From the NCBI GenBank assembly GCA_009776385.1, contig WRFT01000123.1, forward strand, positions 1 through 5,690: DNA of 5,690 nucleotides. The letters run 5' to 3'. Both the position numbers and the translations under genes were made by a program. The notes under the pieces were generated by a model, which was not told the DNA's origin, ran no database searches, and saw only the letters and a program-made list of their open reading frames with translations. The DNA is from Clostridia bacterium (GTDB lineage Bacteria; Bacillota; Clostridia; Christensenellales; Aristaeellaceae). Below are positions 1 through 5,462 of the stretch, in pieces (the first letter of the stretch is position 1; each line of letters starts with the position of its first letter).

Positions 1-239
1 CATACTAAAATTAACGCTTCCAGATTTCCGGCGCAGAGCATCAGCTCGAAATCGTCTATTTTTTCAATCATCGCGCAAACCTTGGGTGAGTGCGCCTCGG
101 AAGCGCGGAAATAACTCCTTACCCTGCTGCGCAGATTGACCGCTTTGCCAACGTAGATAATCTTACCCGCGCTCTTCATCAGATAGCATCCGGGGCTTTC
201 GGGAAGCATTTTCAGTTTTAAAAGCAGTTCCTCCGTCAT
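1..239 (-). CDS. uvrC: UvrABC excinuclease subunit C, N-terminal GIY-YIG part (runs off left edge)
   Basis: UvrC makes the 3' (GIY-YIG domain) and 5' (RNase H-like domain) cuts beside a DNA lesion in nucleotide excision repair, acting with UvrA and UvrB in the cytoplasm. Only the first 79 codons are here. They read as the UvrC start: MTEELLLKLKMLPESPGCYL, then IIYVGKA with the GIY-YIG tyrosine, glycine and lysine, NLRSRVRSYF, a KVCAMIEKIDDFEL segment and NLEALIL. The ATG at 239 is chosen because the residues before the LPxxPGxYLM motif match the usual UvrC N-terminus. The ribosome binding site is weak (only GGGA). The gene begins 24 nt after the HPr-like stop, so it is probably the last visible gene of the murB-whiA operon. 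The rest of the protein lies outside the window. The family call is firm; completeness cannot be judged. Confidence 0.93.
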   Translation of the reverse strand, partial: MTEELLLKLKMLPESPGCYLMKSAGKIIYVGKAVNLRSRVRSYFRASEAHSPKVCAMIEKIDDFELMLCAGNLEALILV

Positions 240-263
240 GCGGATCCCGGACGGTTCCACAGC

Positions 264-539
264 CTATACATGGCCGCCGTCCGCGGACGCGTCCCGCGTT
301 AAGGCCAGAATCGCGTGAATCGCCTGCTCCTCGTCGGCTCCGTCCGCTACCAGGACAAGCGTTCCGTCAGGGCCGGATACCGCCGTGAGCAGCCCGAGCA
401 TGGACTTTGCGTTGACGGTTGTGCTGCCGTACTCTATCATAATACCGGAATCAAAACGTGCGGCAGTATCGGCCAGCATCGCCGCCCACTCCCGTATCGC
501 GGACCCTTTATCCGGAATGTGCAGCGGTACGCGTATCAC
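264..539 (-). CDS. Divergent HPr-family protein (Crh-like), lacks His15, keeps Ser46
   Basis: This 91-residue protein aligns without gaps to HPr/Crh over its C-terminal two thirds: ARFDSGI, then VNAKSMLGLL, then a hydrophobic strand and DGADEEQAIHAI. Residue 46 is serine, exactly where HPr kinase phosphorylates HPr and Crh. The PTS phosphocarrier site is gone: residue 15 is Ile instead of His, residue 17 is Glu instead of Arg, and residue 18 is Trp instead of Pro. It therefore cannot carry PTS phosphate by the known chemistry. Bacillus subtilis Crh (Gln15, Ser46) is also encoded just after whiA (yvcL), so a regulatory Crh-like role is a reasonable inference. The start is GTG with a perfect AAGGAGG nine bases upstream. 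The first 32 bases overlap whiA. The partner is unknown, and no hprK gene is visible here. Family call confident; function uncertain. Confidence 0.85.
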   Translation of the reverse strand: MIRVPLHIPDKGSAIREWAAMLADTAARFDSGIMIEYGSTTVNAKSMLGLLTAVSGPDGTLVLVADGADEEQAIHAILALTRDASADGGHV

Positions 540-1518
540 AGATTGCCCCCTCCTTCTGTTTTTTTAATTCATGCGTGACTTTGTCGCAGTGCTTTATTAT
601 TTTATCCAGACGATGGTTGACGCCCGACTTGCCCAACGGGGGGGTCAGCATCTCACCTAACTGCCTCAAGGACGCGTCCGGCTCCCTCAGGCGCAGGAAC
701 GCCATTTCCTTTAGTTTACCATCAAGCCCATCCAAGCCGCCGGCCCGCTCCAGCGCCGAGATAGACGACACTTGTTTTTCCGCGGCGCTCAACTGCCTGT
801 CCGCGTTCATGCTATCGCAGTTCACGTGTCGATTGGCGCTATTGCGAACGGATTTGATGACCAATGTCTCCGTCATACGCATCACCGCGTCATGCGCGCC
901 GATGAGCGTGAGAAAATCGATAATCGCCTGACTTTGTTTTATGTATACAACGGCCGCGCTCTTCCTGTCAACCATTTTCGCGGCGATACCGAACTGCGCG
1001 GCTATCTTTATTAAAAATCCGCCGAAAGCCTCGTCGCGCGTGACAATTTCCAGATGATAGGATTTATCGGGATCCGTAACGGAGCCGCCGCCTAAAAACG
1101 CGCCGCGCAGAAACGCCGCGCGGCAGCAGCCGCGTGACATGACGCGCCGCGGCATGGCGCGGTTCGGCATTAATGCACCATCGTCCCGTGTTTGCAGCAT
1201 CTTGATGGCTGACAGCAAGATGTGTGAATCCTCCTGGCTCATGGAGAGGGTATACGCCTTCTTCCCGCCGAAACGGGGATGGCTGATGACAGAAAGCTCC
1301 GGTTCGATACGCAGCCGCGATTTTAACAGCCTGATTAAGCGCCGCGCGAGGGCGGCATCGTGCACACGATAAGCGCAATAAAAAGCGCCGCTCCCAAAGG
1401 AGAAAACGCCCGCCGTTTTATACAGAGCGCCCAACTCATACGCCATGCAGCAAGGCCGCCCTAAAGGCAGGCGCAGAATTTGCTCACGGGCGATACTTGT
1501 AAAGCTTTGCGCGGCCAC
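508..1518 (-). CDS. whiA: WhiA-family DNA-binding regulator (sporulation/cell-division regulator)
   Basis: WhiA controls sporulation in Streptomyces and affects cell division and chromosome segregation in Bacillus. This 336-residue copy shows the whole family layout: an N-terminal WhiA domain (about 1-115), a LAGLIDADG-homing-endonuclease-like core beginning CCRAAFLRGAFLGGGS (131-146) and continuing through YHLEIV, RKSAAVVYIK and DFLTLIGAH, a conserved RNSANRHVNC stretch (225-234), and a C-terminal helix-turn-helix domain with LREPDASLRQLGEML and PLGKSGVNHRL (278-304). The start is GTG at 1518 with AAGG eight bases upstream. It lies 74 nt after the murB stop, and its last 32 bases overlap the HPr-like gene. 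The C-terminus carries a tail of roughly 20 residues beyond the helix-turn-helix, which covers the next gene's ribosome binding site. The LAGLIDADG catalytic acids are not expected in WhiA, and I see none. Family call very secure. Confidence 0.95.
   Translation of the reverse strand: MAAQSFTSIAREQILRLPLGRPCCMAYELGALYKTAGVFSFGSGAFYCAYRVHDAALARRLIRLLKSRLRIEPELSVISHPRFGGKKAYTLSMSQEDSHILLSAIKMLQTRDDGALMPNRAMPRRVMSRGCCRAAFLRGAFLGGGSVTDPDKSYHLEIVTRDEAFGGFLIKIAAQFGIAAKMVDRKSAAVVYIKQSQAIIDFLTLIGAHDAVMRMTETLVIKSVRNSANRHVNCDSMNADRQLSAAEKQVSSISALERAGGLDGLDGKLKEMAFLRLREPDASLRQLGEMLTPPLGKSGVNHRLDKIIKHCDKVTHELKKQKEGAICDTRTAAHSG
549..555 (-). promoter_or_regulatory. Ribosome binding site of the HPr-like gene, inside whiA
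   Basis: A consensus AAGGAGG on the minus strand lies within the last codons of whiA, nine bases before the GTG start at 539. It fixes the start of the HPr-like gene and implies that ribosomes finishing whiA pass over or reinitiate at this site, favouring coupled expression. Confidence 0.8.
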
Positions 1519-1592
1519 CCCGTCAACCTTCCCTTCGCCGTTCGTTCATCTTTATGCGCCCATTGCTGATACGCCCGTAGGTTGTCATGCCG

Positions 1593-2507
1593 TCAGCGGT
1601 CTTCCCCCACGACAATGACCTCCGGTTCCAGCATGACGCCCGTTTCTTTCAAAACTTTACCACGTACCAAATCCATCAGCGCTAAAAAATCATGCGCTGT
1701 ACCGCCGCCCGTATTGACAATAAAGCCCGCGTGCACACGGGATACCTCGCATGCCCCGATCCGTGTTCCCATCAGCCCGCATCCTTCTATCAACGCGCCG
1801 GCATAATGACCATGAGGGCGCTTGAAAACCGAACCGCAGCTGGGCATATCTAACGGCTGTTTTTCCCTGCGGCTGCCATTGAATGCCTCCATCTGCCGGA
1901 GTATTTCCGTTTTTTCCGCACGCGAAAAGCGAAATACCGCGCCGGTGACCACCGCGGCTTCGTTTGTCAGCCGGCAGGTACGATACCCGAAATCCATCTG
2001 CGCTGCCGCAAAACTGAAGGGGCTGCCCCCCATCGTTATGCCGTATACGCGTTCTACGGACTCGCTCAAGTTACGCCCGTACGCGCCGCAGTTCATTATG
2101 ATTCCGCCGCCCACCGCACCGGGAATTCCCGAGACGCTCTCTAAGCCGGAAAGCCCCGCGTTTGCCGCGGCCACGGCTAATGTCGTTATGGGCGTTCCGG
2201 CTTTGGCGGTGATTGTTTCATTTTGCAAGGTAAACCCGCTGAACTTGGGGCCAATTCTGACGGTCACGCCCCGTATGCCGCCGTCCCGGACGACCAGGTT
2301 GCTTCCGCGGCCCAAGACGGTGACGGGTATCCCCTCGGCGCGCGACACACGCAGAATGCTATTCAATTCCGCGTCATCGGCAGGATCCGCCAATATATCC
2401 GCCTTGCCGCCAATTTTAAGCGTCGTATACAAAGACATGGGAACATCCGTCGCCAGACGCCCCGCCGCCTGCATATCAGCCCATTCCGCGTGTAAATGAA
2501 ACGGCAT
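1593..2507 (-). CDS. murB: UDP-N-acetylenolpyruvoylglucosamine reductase (MurB)
   Basis: MurB reduces the enolpyruvyl group of UDP-GlcNAc-enolpyruvate with FAD and NADPH, giving UDP-MurNAc, the second committed step of peptidoglycan precursor synthesis in the cytoplasm. Numbering from the GTG at 2510, the FAD-binding parts are TTLKIGGKAD (29-38), VLGRGSNLVVRD (65-76) and the loop GLESVSGIPGAVGGGI (122-137). Substrate and catalytic motifs are FGYR with Arg177, the proton-donor serine Ser227 in SCGSVFKRP, GALIEGCGLMG, and the C-terminal LEPEV acid motif (294-298). About 305 residues is normal for the family. GTG at 2510 and ATG at 2507 are adjacent in frame; I prefer the ATG because GGAGG (2516-2520) is then eight bases away rather than five. 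It is first in the operon and has its own promoter. No phosphohydrolase, rapZ or yvcK gene follows before whiA. Confidence 0.97.
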   Translation of the reverse strand: MPFHLHAEWADMQAAGRLATDVPMSLYTTLKIGGKADILADPADDAELNSILRVSRAEGIPVTVLGRGSNLVVRDGGIRGVTVRIGPKFSGFTLQNETITAKAGTPITTLAVAAANAGLSGLESVSGIPGAVGGGIIMNCGAYGRNLSESVERVYGITMGGSPFSFAAAQMDFGYRTCRLTNEAAVVTGAVFRFSRAEKTEILRQMEAFNGSRREKQPLDMPSCGSVFKRPHGHYAGALIEGCGLMGTRIGACEVSRVHAGFIVNTGGGTAHDFLALMDLVRGKVLKETGVMLEPEVIVVGEDR

Positions 2508-2537
2508 CACATTTCCCTCCCGGATAAGTCCCTTTTT

Positions 2538-2566
2538 ATTTTACCGTAAAGGCCGGCAGCGGGCAA
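2538..2566 (-). promoter_or_regulatory. Sigma-A-type promoter for the murB-whiA operon
   Basis: Read on the minus strand, TTGCCC (2566-2561) and TAAAAT (2543-2538, five of six consensus bases) are separated by exactly 17 bases. Transcription would begin near 2531, leaving a leader of only about 20 nt that contains the murB ribosome binding site. It is divergent from the promoter of the HAD gene. Confidence 0.6.
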
Positions 2567-2617
2567 GATAACCCCTTCCCCTATTCGTATAAAACGCGCC
2601 ACATAATCGCCATGTGC

Positions 2618-2647
2618 TTGACAGATTCCCGATATGGTGTATATGCT
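2618..2647 (+). promoter_or_regulatory. Sigma-A-type promoter for the HAD hydrolase gene
   Basis: A perfect TTGACA (2618-2623) is followed after 18 bases by TATGCT (2642-2647, four of six consensus bases). The predicted start is near 2654, about 40 nt before the ATG at 2695. The ribosome binding site is probably AAAGGCGG (2678-2685), nine bases before the start. Confidence 0.6.
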
Positions 2648-2694
2648 TATAGGCGCGACCAAAAAAACGCTCTTATGAAAGGCGGCGGACGGCC

Positions 2695-3375
2695 ATGCGC
2701 TACCGGGTACTGCTTTGCGATGCGGATGATACGCTGCTAGACTTTTCAGCGGCCGAAAAATCCGCCCTGTACGCTGTTTTAAAGCGTTTCGATATGCCGC
2801 GTGACGAGCAAGTCTGCGAGCAGTACGCCCGCATCAACGCGTCATTGTGGAAAGCGTTGGAACGCGGGGAAACGACACAGTCCGCGCTGAAGGAAGACCG
2901 TTTCAGATTGCTGGCAGACGCCTTGAATGTTCACAGAGACATCCCGGCGCTGAGCGCCGCGTACGCACACGAATTGGGTTTACAGGCGCCGCTGATGCCC
3001 GGAGCGGAGGCATTCATACGGGCTGTTTCCGTACATATGCCCATCTATGTCGTCACAAACGGCATTGCCTCCATACAAAAAAGCCGCATGAGCCTATCCG
3101 GCTTACTGCCATATATCGCCGATCTGATCATATCCGAGGAAGTCGGCTTCCAAAAACCCGACCCGGCTATGCTTCACATCGCGCTTGAACGGGGTGGTTT
3201 TACCAAACGCGACGCGGTGATGCTGGGCGACAGCCTGTCCGCGGATATCGCGGCGGCCACGTTGGCCGGCATCGACAGTATTTGGATACATTGGGCCCGC
3301 GAGCATACCTTGTCAGACGCACACTATCAGGTAAAAAACCTACATGAAGCGCGGGAGATTATTCTGTCAAGCTGA
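2695..3375 (+). CDS. HAD-superfamily phosphatase, YjjG-like (putative pyrimidine nucleotidase)
   Basis: This is a 226-residue HAD subfamily IA hydrolase with all four catalytic motifs. Motif I is DADDT with nucleophile Asp9 and general acid Asp11, motif II is VVTNG with Thr121, motif III is Lys154 in GFQKPDP, and motif IV is GDSLSAD with Asp179 and Asp184. A helical cap lies between motifs I and II (about 17-95). The whole pattern, including SLWKALERGE and ISEEVGFQKPDP, resembles E. coli YjjG, a 5'-nucleotidase that removes non-canonical pyrimidine nucleotides. Substrate is an inference from resemblance, as HAD proteins vary in specificity. It is the only plus-strand gene in the window, with its own promoter, divergent from murB and convergent with the Atl gene. 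A soluble cytoplasmic enzyme is expected; no signal peptide is seen. Confidence 0.9.
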   Translation: MRYRVLLCDADDTLLDFSAAEKSALYAVLKRFDMPRDEQVCEQYARINASLWKALERGETTQSALKEDRFRLLADALNVHRDIPALSAAYAHELGLQAPLMPGAEAFIRAVSVHMPIYVVTNGIASIQKSRMSLSGLLPYIADLIISEEVGFQKPDPAMLHIALERGGFTKRDAVMLGDSLSADIAAATLAGIDSIWIHWAREHTLSDAHYQVKNLHEAREIILSS

Positions 3376-3400
3376 TTATGATACGGAGACGGGTTTCGTT

Positions 3401-3423
3401 AAGCGGGCTGTTAAGTGCCGCTT
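3401..3423. terminator. Weak hairpin between convergent genes (possible bidirectional terminator)
   Basis: AAGCGG (3401-3406) and CCGCTT (3418-3423) form a six-base-pair stem with an 11-nt loop in the 68-nt gap between the HAD stop and the Atl stop. The position is right for ending transcripts from both sides. There is no real U-run on either strand, so intrinsic termination would be weak and this call is tentative. Confidence 0.25.
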
Positions 3424-3443
3424 TCGTCACTTTGCATAATAAG

Positions 3444-3749
3444 CTATCGCCCATCCCACAGGCATTGTTTCATATCCACGCGGCCGTCTTTTAAGAAGCG
3501 GACGCCTTCATCCAGCAGCATTTGCCTTTGGATATGGGGGTGCCCGAAAGCGTCGCCTTGGCAGATGCCGCCGTTTTGGAATACCACACGGTGAAACGGC
3601 AAATCCCTCTTGAGGCTATGCGTTAGGCGCCCTACCGACCGCGCGCCGCCGGGACGTCCGCACAGCAGCGCAATGAGCCCGTAGGAAGCCACTTTTCCGG
3701 CGGGTATCCGCGCGATACAATCCGCGGCCATTTCGGCAAAATTGGTCAT
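3444..3749 (-). CDS. Alkyltransferase-like (Atl) DNA-binding protein, active-site Cys replaced by Phe
   Basis: This 101-residue protein is the DNA-binding domain of the O6-methylguanine-DNA methyltransferase family. It has RIPAGKVASYG with the base-flipping tyrosine Tyr23, ARSVG with the arginine finger Arg37, a short helix-loop, and then PFHRVV where true methyltransferases have PCHRV. Residue 52 is Phe (codon TTT), so the suicidal alkyl transfer cannot occur. Later family landmarks are present: NGGI, RQMLLDEGV and a C-terminal Trp98. Characterised Atl proteins (E. coli YbaZ, S. pombe Atl1, a Thermus homologue) bind O6-alkylguanine and hand it to nucleotide excision repair; most have Trp or Ala at this place. 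The ATG overlaps the lplA stop as ATGA, with GGAGG seven bases upstream, so it is coupled to lplA. Why it sits with lipoate genes is unclear. Fold call strong, role inferred. Confidence 0.88.
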   Translation of the reverse strand: MTNFAEMAADCIARIPAGKVASYGLIALLCGRPGGARSVGRLTHSLKRDLPFHRVVFQNGGICQGDAFGHPHIQRQMLLDEGVRFLKDGRVDMKQCLWDGR

Positions 3750-4738
3750 TGATTCCCCTCCGTCATTTCTTGCAAGAAACGCCCGATATCCCGGGATTCA
3801 GGCATGTTCAGCGACAATGCCGCTTTTTTAAGCGCAGGCCCTGAAAACACGCAGCCGGTAAGCGCCAAGCTGAGCCTTTGCGCCATTGTTTCATCCAACG
3901 CATCCGTATAGACACGCGCCTGTACGATGAAATTGTCCGAAACAGCCAATTCCAAAGTGATTCCGCCCCAGGCGAAACGCGCCTGTCCCGTTACATCGGG
4001 CTTTATGCGGCTGCCCAAAAGGTATTCACGCGACGCAAAACGCGCGCGCGCCGCCGCCACCCGGGCATCGCCTAAAAACGCATCAGAAAGCGCCGCGGCT
4101 GTTCCGCCAAACACCGTATTAAAAGCCCCGTAAAGCGCTTCCTTGACACAGGCGATGGTTAAGGACGGATTCCGCGCGCGCAGGTTCACCACGCGGCTTT
4201 GAACCGATTGGACCGCATGCGTCTTTAGTTTATCTTCCGAAACGTTCAAGTACCGGCTCATGCGATTAAAATCGGTATCTACCAACACCGTGCCGTGATG
4301 GCAAGCGCCGCCGCCGGAACGGTAGTACGCGCTGCCCGAAAACTTGTAGCCCTCGGATAAGACATCGTTCCTGCCGGATAAGGTCGCCTGTACCCCCATG
4401 GCTTGCGCCGCCGTAAGGAGGACCCGCATTTGCCTTTGAACATCGTACAAATTATCCTTGACCAGAAAGGAAAAATTGAGGTTCCCCCTGTCATGATAAA
4501 CGGCACCGCCGCCGGAGGGCCTGCGTGCCAAAAACCCGCCTTCCGCTTCCAGTGTATCTAAATGGACTTCGGTGCGGGCATCTTGATTACGGCCTATTAC
4601 CACGGTGCGTTCGTTCTGCCATAGATAAAAAACCACCACGTGGGATCCGGTGTATGTGTCGAACAGATATTTTTCCACCGCCAGATTATGATAAGGGTTG
4701 TTCGAGGCGGATTCAAAGGTTAACAGGTCAAGCGTCAT
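3746..4738 (-). CDS. lplA: Lipoate-protein ligase A (two-domain type)
   Basis: LplA activates lipoate (or octanoate) with ATP to lipoyl-AMP and transfers it to a lysine of lipoyl domains. The 330 residues cover the catalytic domain and the C-terminal accessory domain, as in E. coli LplA. Visible motifs are NLAVEKYLF (18-26), VVIGRNQD (46-53), the lipoyl-AMP loop RRPSGGGAVYHD (72-83), GNLNFSF, the catalytic lysine Lys132 in GYKFSGSAYY, HHGTVLVDTD (147-156), SVQSRVVNL (178-186), and FAWGGITLEL (255-264) starting the C-terminal domain. The ATG at 4738 is the only usable start: an in-frame TGA lies 12 codons upstream with no other start codon between. No Shine-Dalgarno sequence precedes it. It follows gcvH by 39 nt, so GcvH is the obvious substrate, and overlaps the Atl gene by four bases. 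Confidence 0.95.
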   Translation of the reverse strand: MTLDLLTFESASNNPYHNLAVEKYLFDTYTGSHVVVFYLWQNERTVVIGRNQDARTEVHLDTLEAEGGFLARRPSGGGAVYHDRGNLNFSFLVKDNLYDVQRQMRVLLTAAQAMGVQATLSGRNDVLSEGYKFSGSAYYRSGGGACHHGTVLVDTDFNRMSRYLNVSEDKLKTHAVQSVQSRVVNLRARNPSLTIACVKEALYGAFNTVFGGTAAALSDAFLGDARVAAARARFASREYLLGSRIKPDVTGQARFAWGGITLELAVSDNFIVQARVYTDALDETMAQRLSLALTGCVFSGPALKKAALSLNMPESRDIGRFLQEMTEGNQ

Positions 4739-4777
4739 GGCATAAATGAGGCCGGGAAGAGCCGATAGGTATCATGT

Positions 4778-5152
4778 TTATTCCCCTTCAGCATAATCCT
4801 TATACTCCGACGCGTCCATACACTGCGATTGTTCGCCCGTAGCTTCCACCCGAATCAACCACGCGCCGTAAGCATCGGCGTTAATCCTATCCGGAGCGCC
4901 CGTCAGAGGCGTGTTCACTTCCGTAATGACACCGGTCACGGGGCTGTAGATATCACTGACGGCCTTGACCGACTCCATATCCGCGAAAGCCTTCCCCGCC
5001 GTAACCTTATCCCCCGCGCGGGGAAGGTTTAGAAACACCAGCTTACCCATTTCCGCCTGCGCGTAATCACTTAAGCCTATTTCTATAATGTGCCCGCATT
5101 CCCGCAGCCACTCGTGGGATTTTGTATATTTCAAATCCGACGGAATCTTCAT
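4778..5152 (-). CDS. gcvH: Glycine cleavage system H protein
   Basis: GcvH carries a lipoyl group that shuttles the aminomethyl intermediate between the P, T and L proteins of glycine cleavage; in several bacteria it is also the relay from which lipoyl groups reach 2-oxoacid dehydrogenases. The 124 residues match the family throughout: LKYTKSHEWL (7-16), IGLSDYAQAEMGKLVFLNLP (25-44), the lipoylation site MESVKAVSDIYSPVTG with Lys63, and VNTPL followed by INADAYGAWLI. In the last block one residue seems missing compared with the usual DPYGEGWL; this loop change is minor. The ATG at 5152 has a perfect AAGGAGG seven bases upstream (5160-5166). It is first in the gcvH-lplA-atl operon. No gcvT, gcvPA or gcvPB gene is seen in the window. 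Confidence 0.97.
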   Translation of the reverse strand: MKIPSDLKYTKSHEWLRECGHIIEIGLSDYAQAEMGKLVFLNLPRAGDKVTAGKAFADMESVKAVSDIYSPVTGVITEVNTPLTGAPDRINADAYGAWLIRVEATGEQSQCMDASEYKDYAEGE

Positions 5153-5184
5153 CCTATGCCCTCCTTGCCGCCCGGCACCGAGTT

Positions 5185-5280
5185 CGGTTTACGCATAACG
5201 CCCATGGGCCGCTTACATACGGCCCGTTGCCCGTCATCGCAACAGGCGCCCCTGACAGGCGCCTTCCCCGCCGAAAACCG
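5185..5280 (-). promoter_or_regulatory. Structured gcvH leader RNA: three abutting hairpins inside a long-range helix
   Basis: On the minus-strand transcript three hairpins follow one another with no gap: AGGCGCC/GGCGCCT (5264-5244, seven pairs), GTTGC/GCAAC (5243-5226, five pairs) and GGGCCG/CGGCCC (5225-5206, six pairs). They are enclosed by CGGTTT (5280-5275) pairing with AAACCG (5190-5185), extended by two more pairs after one mismatch. The second stem could grow to nine pairs (GCCTGTTGC with GCAACGGGC) by invading its neighbours, so alternative folds exist. The shape recalls a multi-branched regulatory RNA, but the conserved core of the glycine riboswitch is not recognisable, nor is any other class I know. 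GC-rich sequence pairs easily by chance, so this is a candidate only. Confidence 0.35.
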
Positions 5281-5321
5281 CCCCCCCGGCTCTGCCCGGA
5301 CAGCCGCCTTCATACGAGTTC

Positions 5322-5350
5322 AGTTTATCCTCGGCTTGTTTTTTTGTCAA
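5322..5350 (-). promoter_or_regulatory. Sigma-A-type promoter for the gcvH-lplA-atl operon
   Basis: On the minus strand a perfect TTGACA (5350-5345) lies 17 bases before TAAACT (5327-5322). Transcription would start near 5315, giving an unusually long leader of about 160 nt before the gcvH ATG. This is one of the strongest promoter matches in the window. Confidence 0.7.
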
Positions 5351-5373
5351 TGGACGGCGGCCTCGGTCAGTGG

Positions 5374-5416
5374 TTAGGGGCTAGGGTTTAGGGGTTAGGG
5401 GTTAGACGGGGGAGGG
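5374..5416 (+). repeat. Telomere-like TTAGGGG tract, potential G-quadruplex
   Basis: Three perfect TTAGGGG units (5374-5380, 5388-5394, 5395-5401), one degenerate unit between the first two, and a trailing GGGGG and GGG. G-runs at 5377-5380, 5384-5386, 5391-5394, 5398-5401 and 5408-5412 are separated by loops of three to six bases, which satisfies the usual G-quadruplex pattern on the plus strand. It sits about 25 bases upstream of the gcvH -35 box, so it is not transcribed with that operon. Similar short G-rich tandem repeats are scattered in some bacterial genomes; function unknown. Confidence 0.7.
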
Positions 5417-5430
5417 AACTATTTAACCGT

Positions 5431-5448
5431 GAAATACACGAAATACGC
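5431..5448 (+). repeat. Two tandem 9-bp units, GAAATACRC
   Basis: GAAATACAC (5431-5439) is followed directly by GAAATACGC (5440-5448), and a partial third unit GAATAGG may follow. It lies in non-coding sequence between the G-rich tract and the palindromic repeat cluster. No function can be assigned. Confidence 0.5.
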
Positions 5449-5462
5449 GAATAGGAAACGCC

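Noticed and set aside
1523..1588. A 21-codon minus-strand open frame between murB and whiA
   Set aside because: No ribosome binding site before its ATG (only four bases separate it from the murB stop), no family resemblance, and the encoded basic peptide is not distinctive. I cannot support it as a gene or as a rapZ/yvcK remnant.
1823..2499. A long plus-strand open frame (225 codons) opposite murB
   Set aside because: It lies wholly antisense to a MurB gene with all family motifs, its translation has no recognisable domain, and long antisense frames are common in GC-rich coding DNA.
4736..4743. A minimal ATG-CCA-TGA frame overlapping the lplA start as a regulatory upstream ORF
   Set aside because: It lacks a ribosome binding site and can easily arise by chance; nothing else supports translation control here.
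5153..5321. Classical glycine riboswitch upstream of gcvH
   Set aside because: I could not find the conserved aptamer segments (such as the CTCTCAGG-type block) on the minus strand.
5325..5335. An 11-base match (GCCGAGGATAA, minus strand) between the gcvH promoter spacer/-10 and the plus-strand direct repeats at 5492-5502 and 5530-5540
   Set aside because: Matches of this length are expected by chance in a window of this size, and the similarity does not extend further.
5090..5391. Two overlapping plus-strand open frames across the gcvH leader
   Set aside because: They overlap the gcvH start and promoter on the opposite strand, are low-complexity in translation (Pro/Arg-rich), and run into the TTAGGGG repeat.
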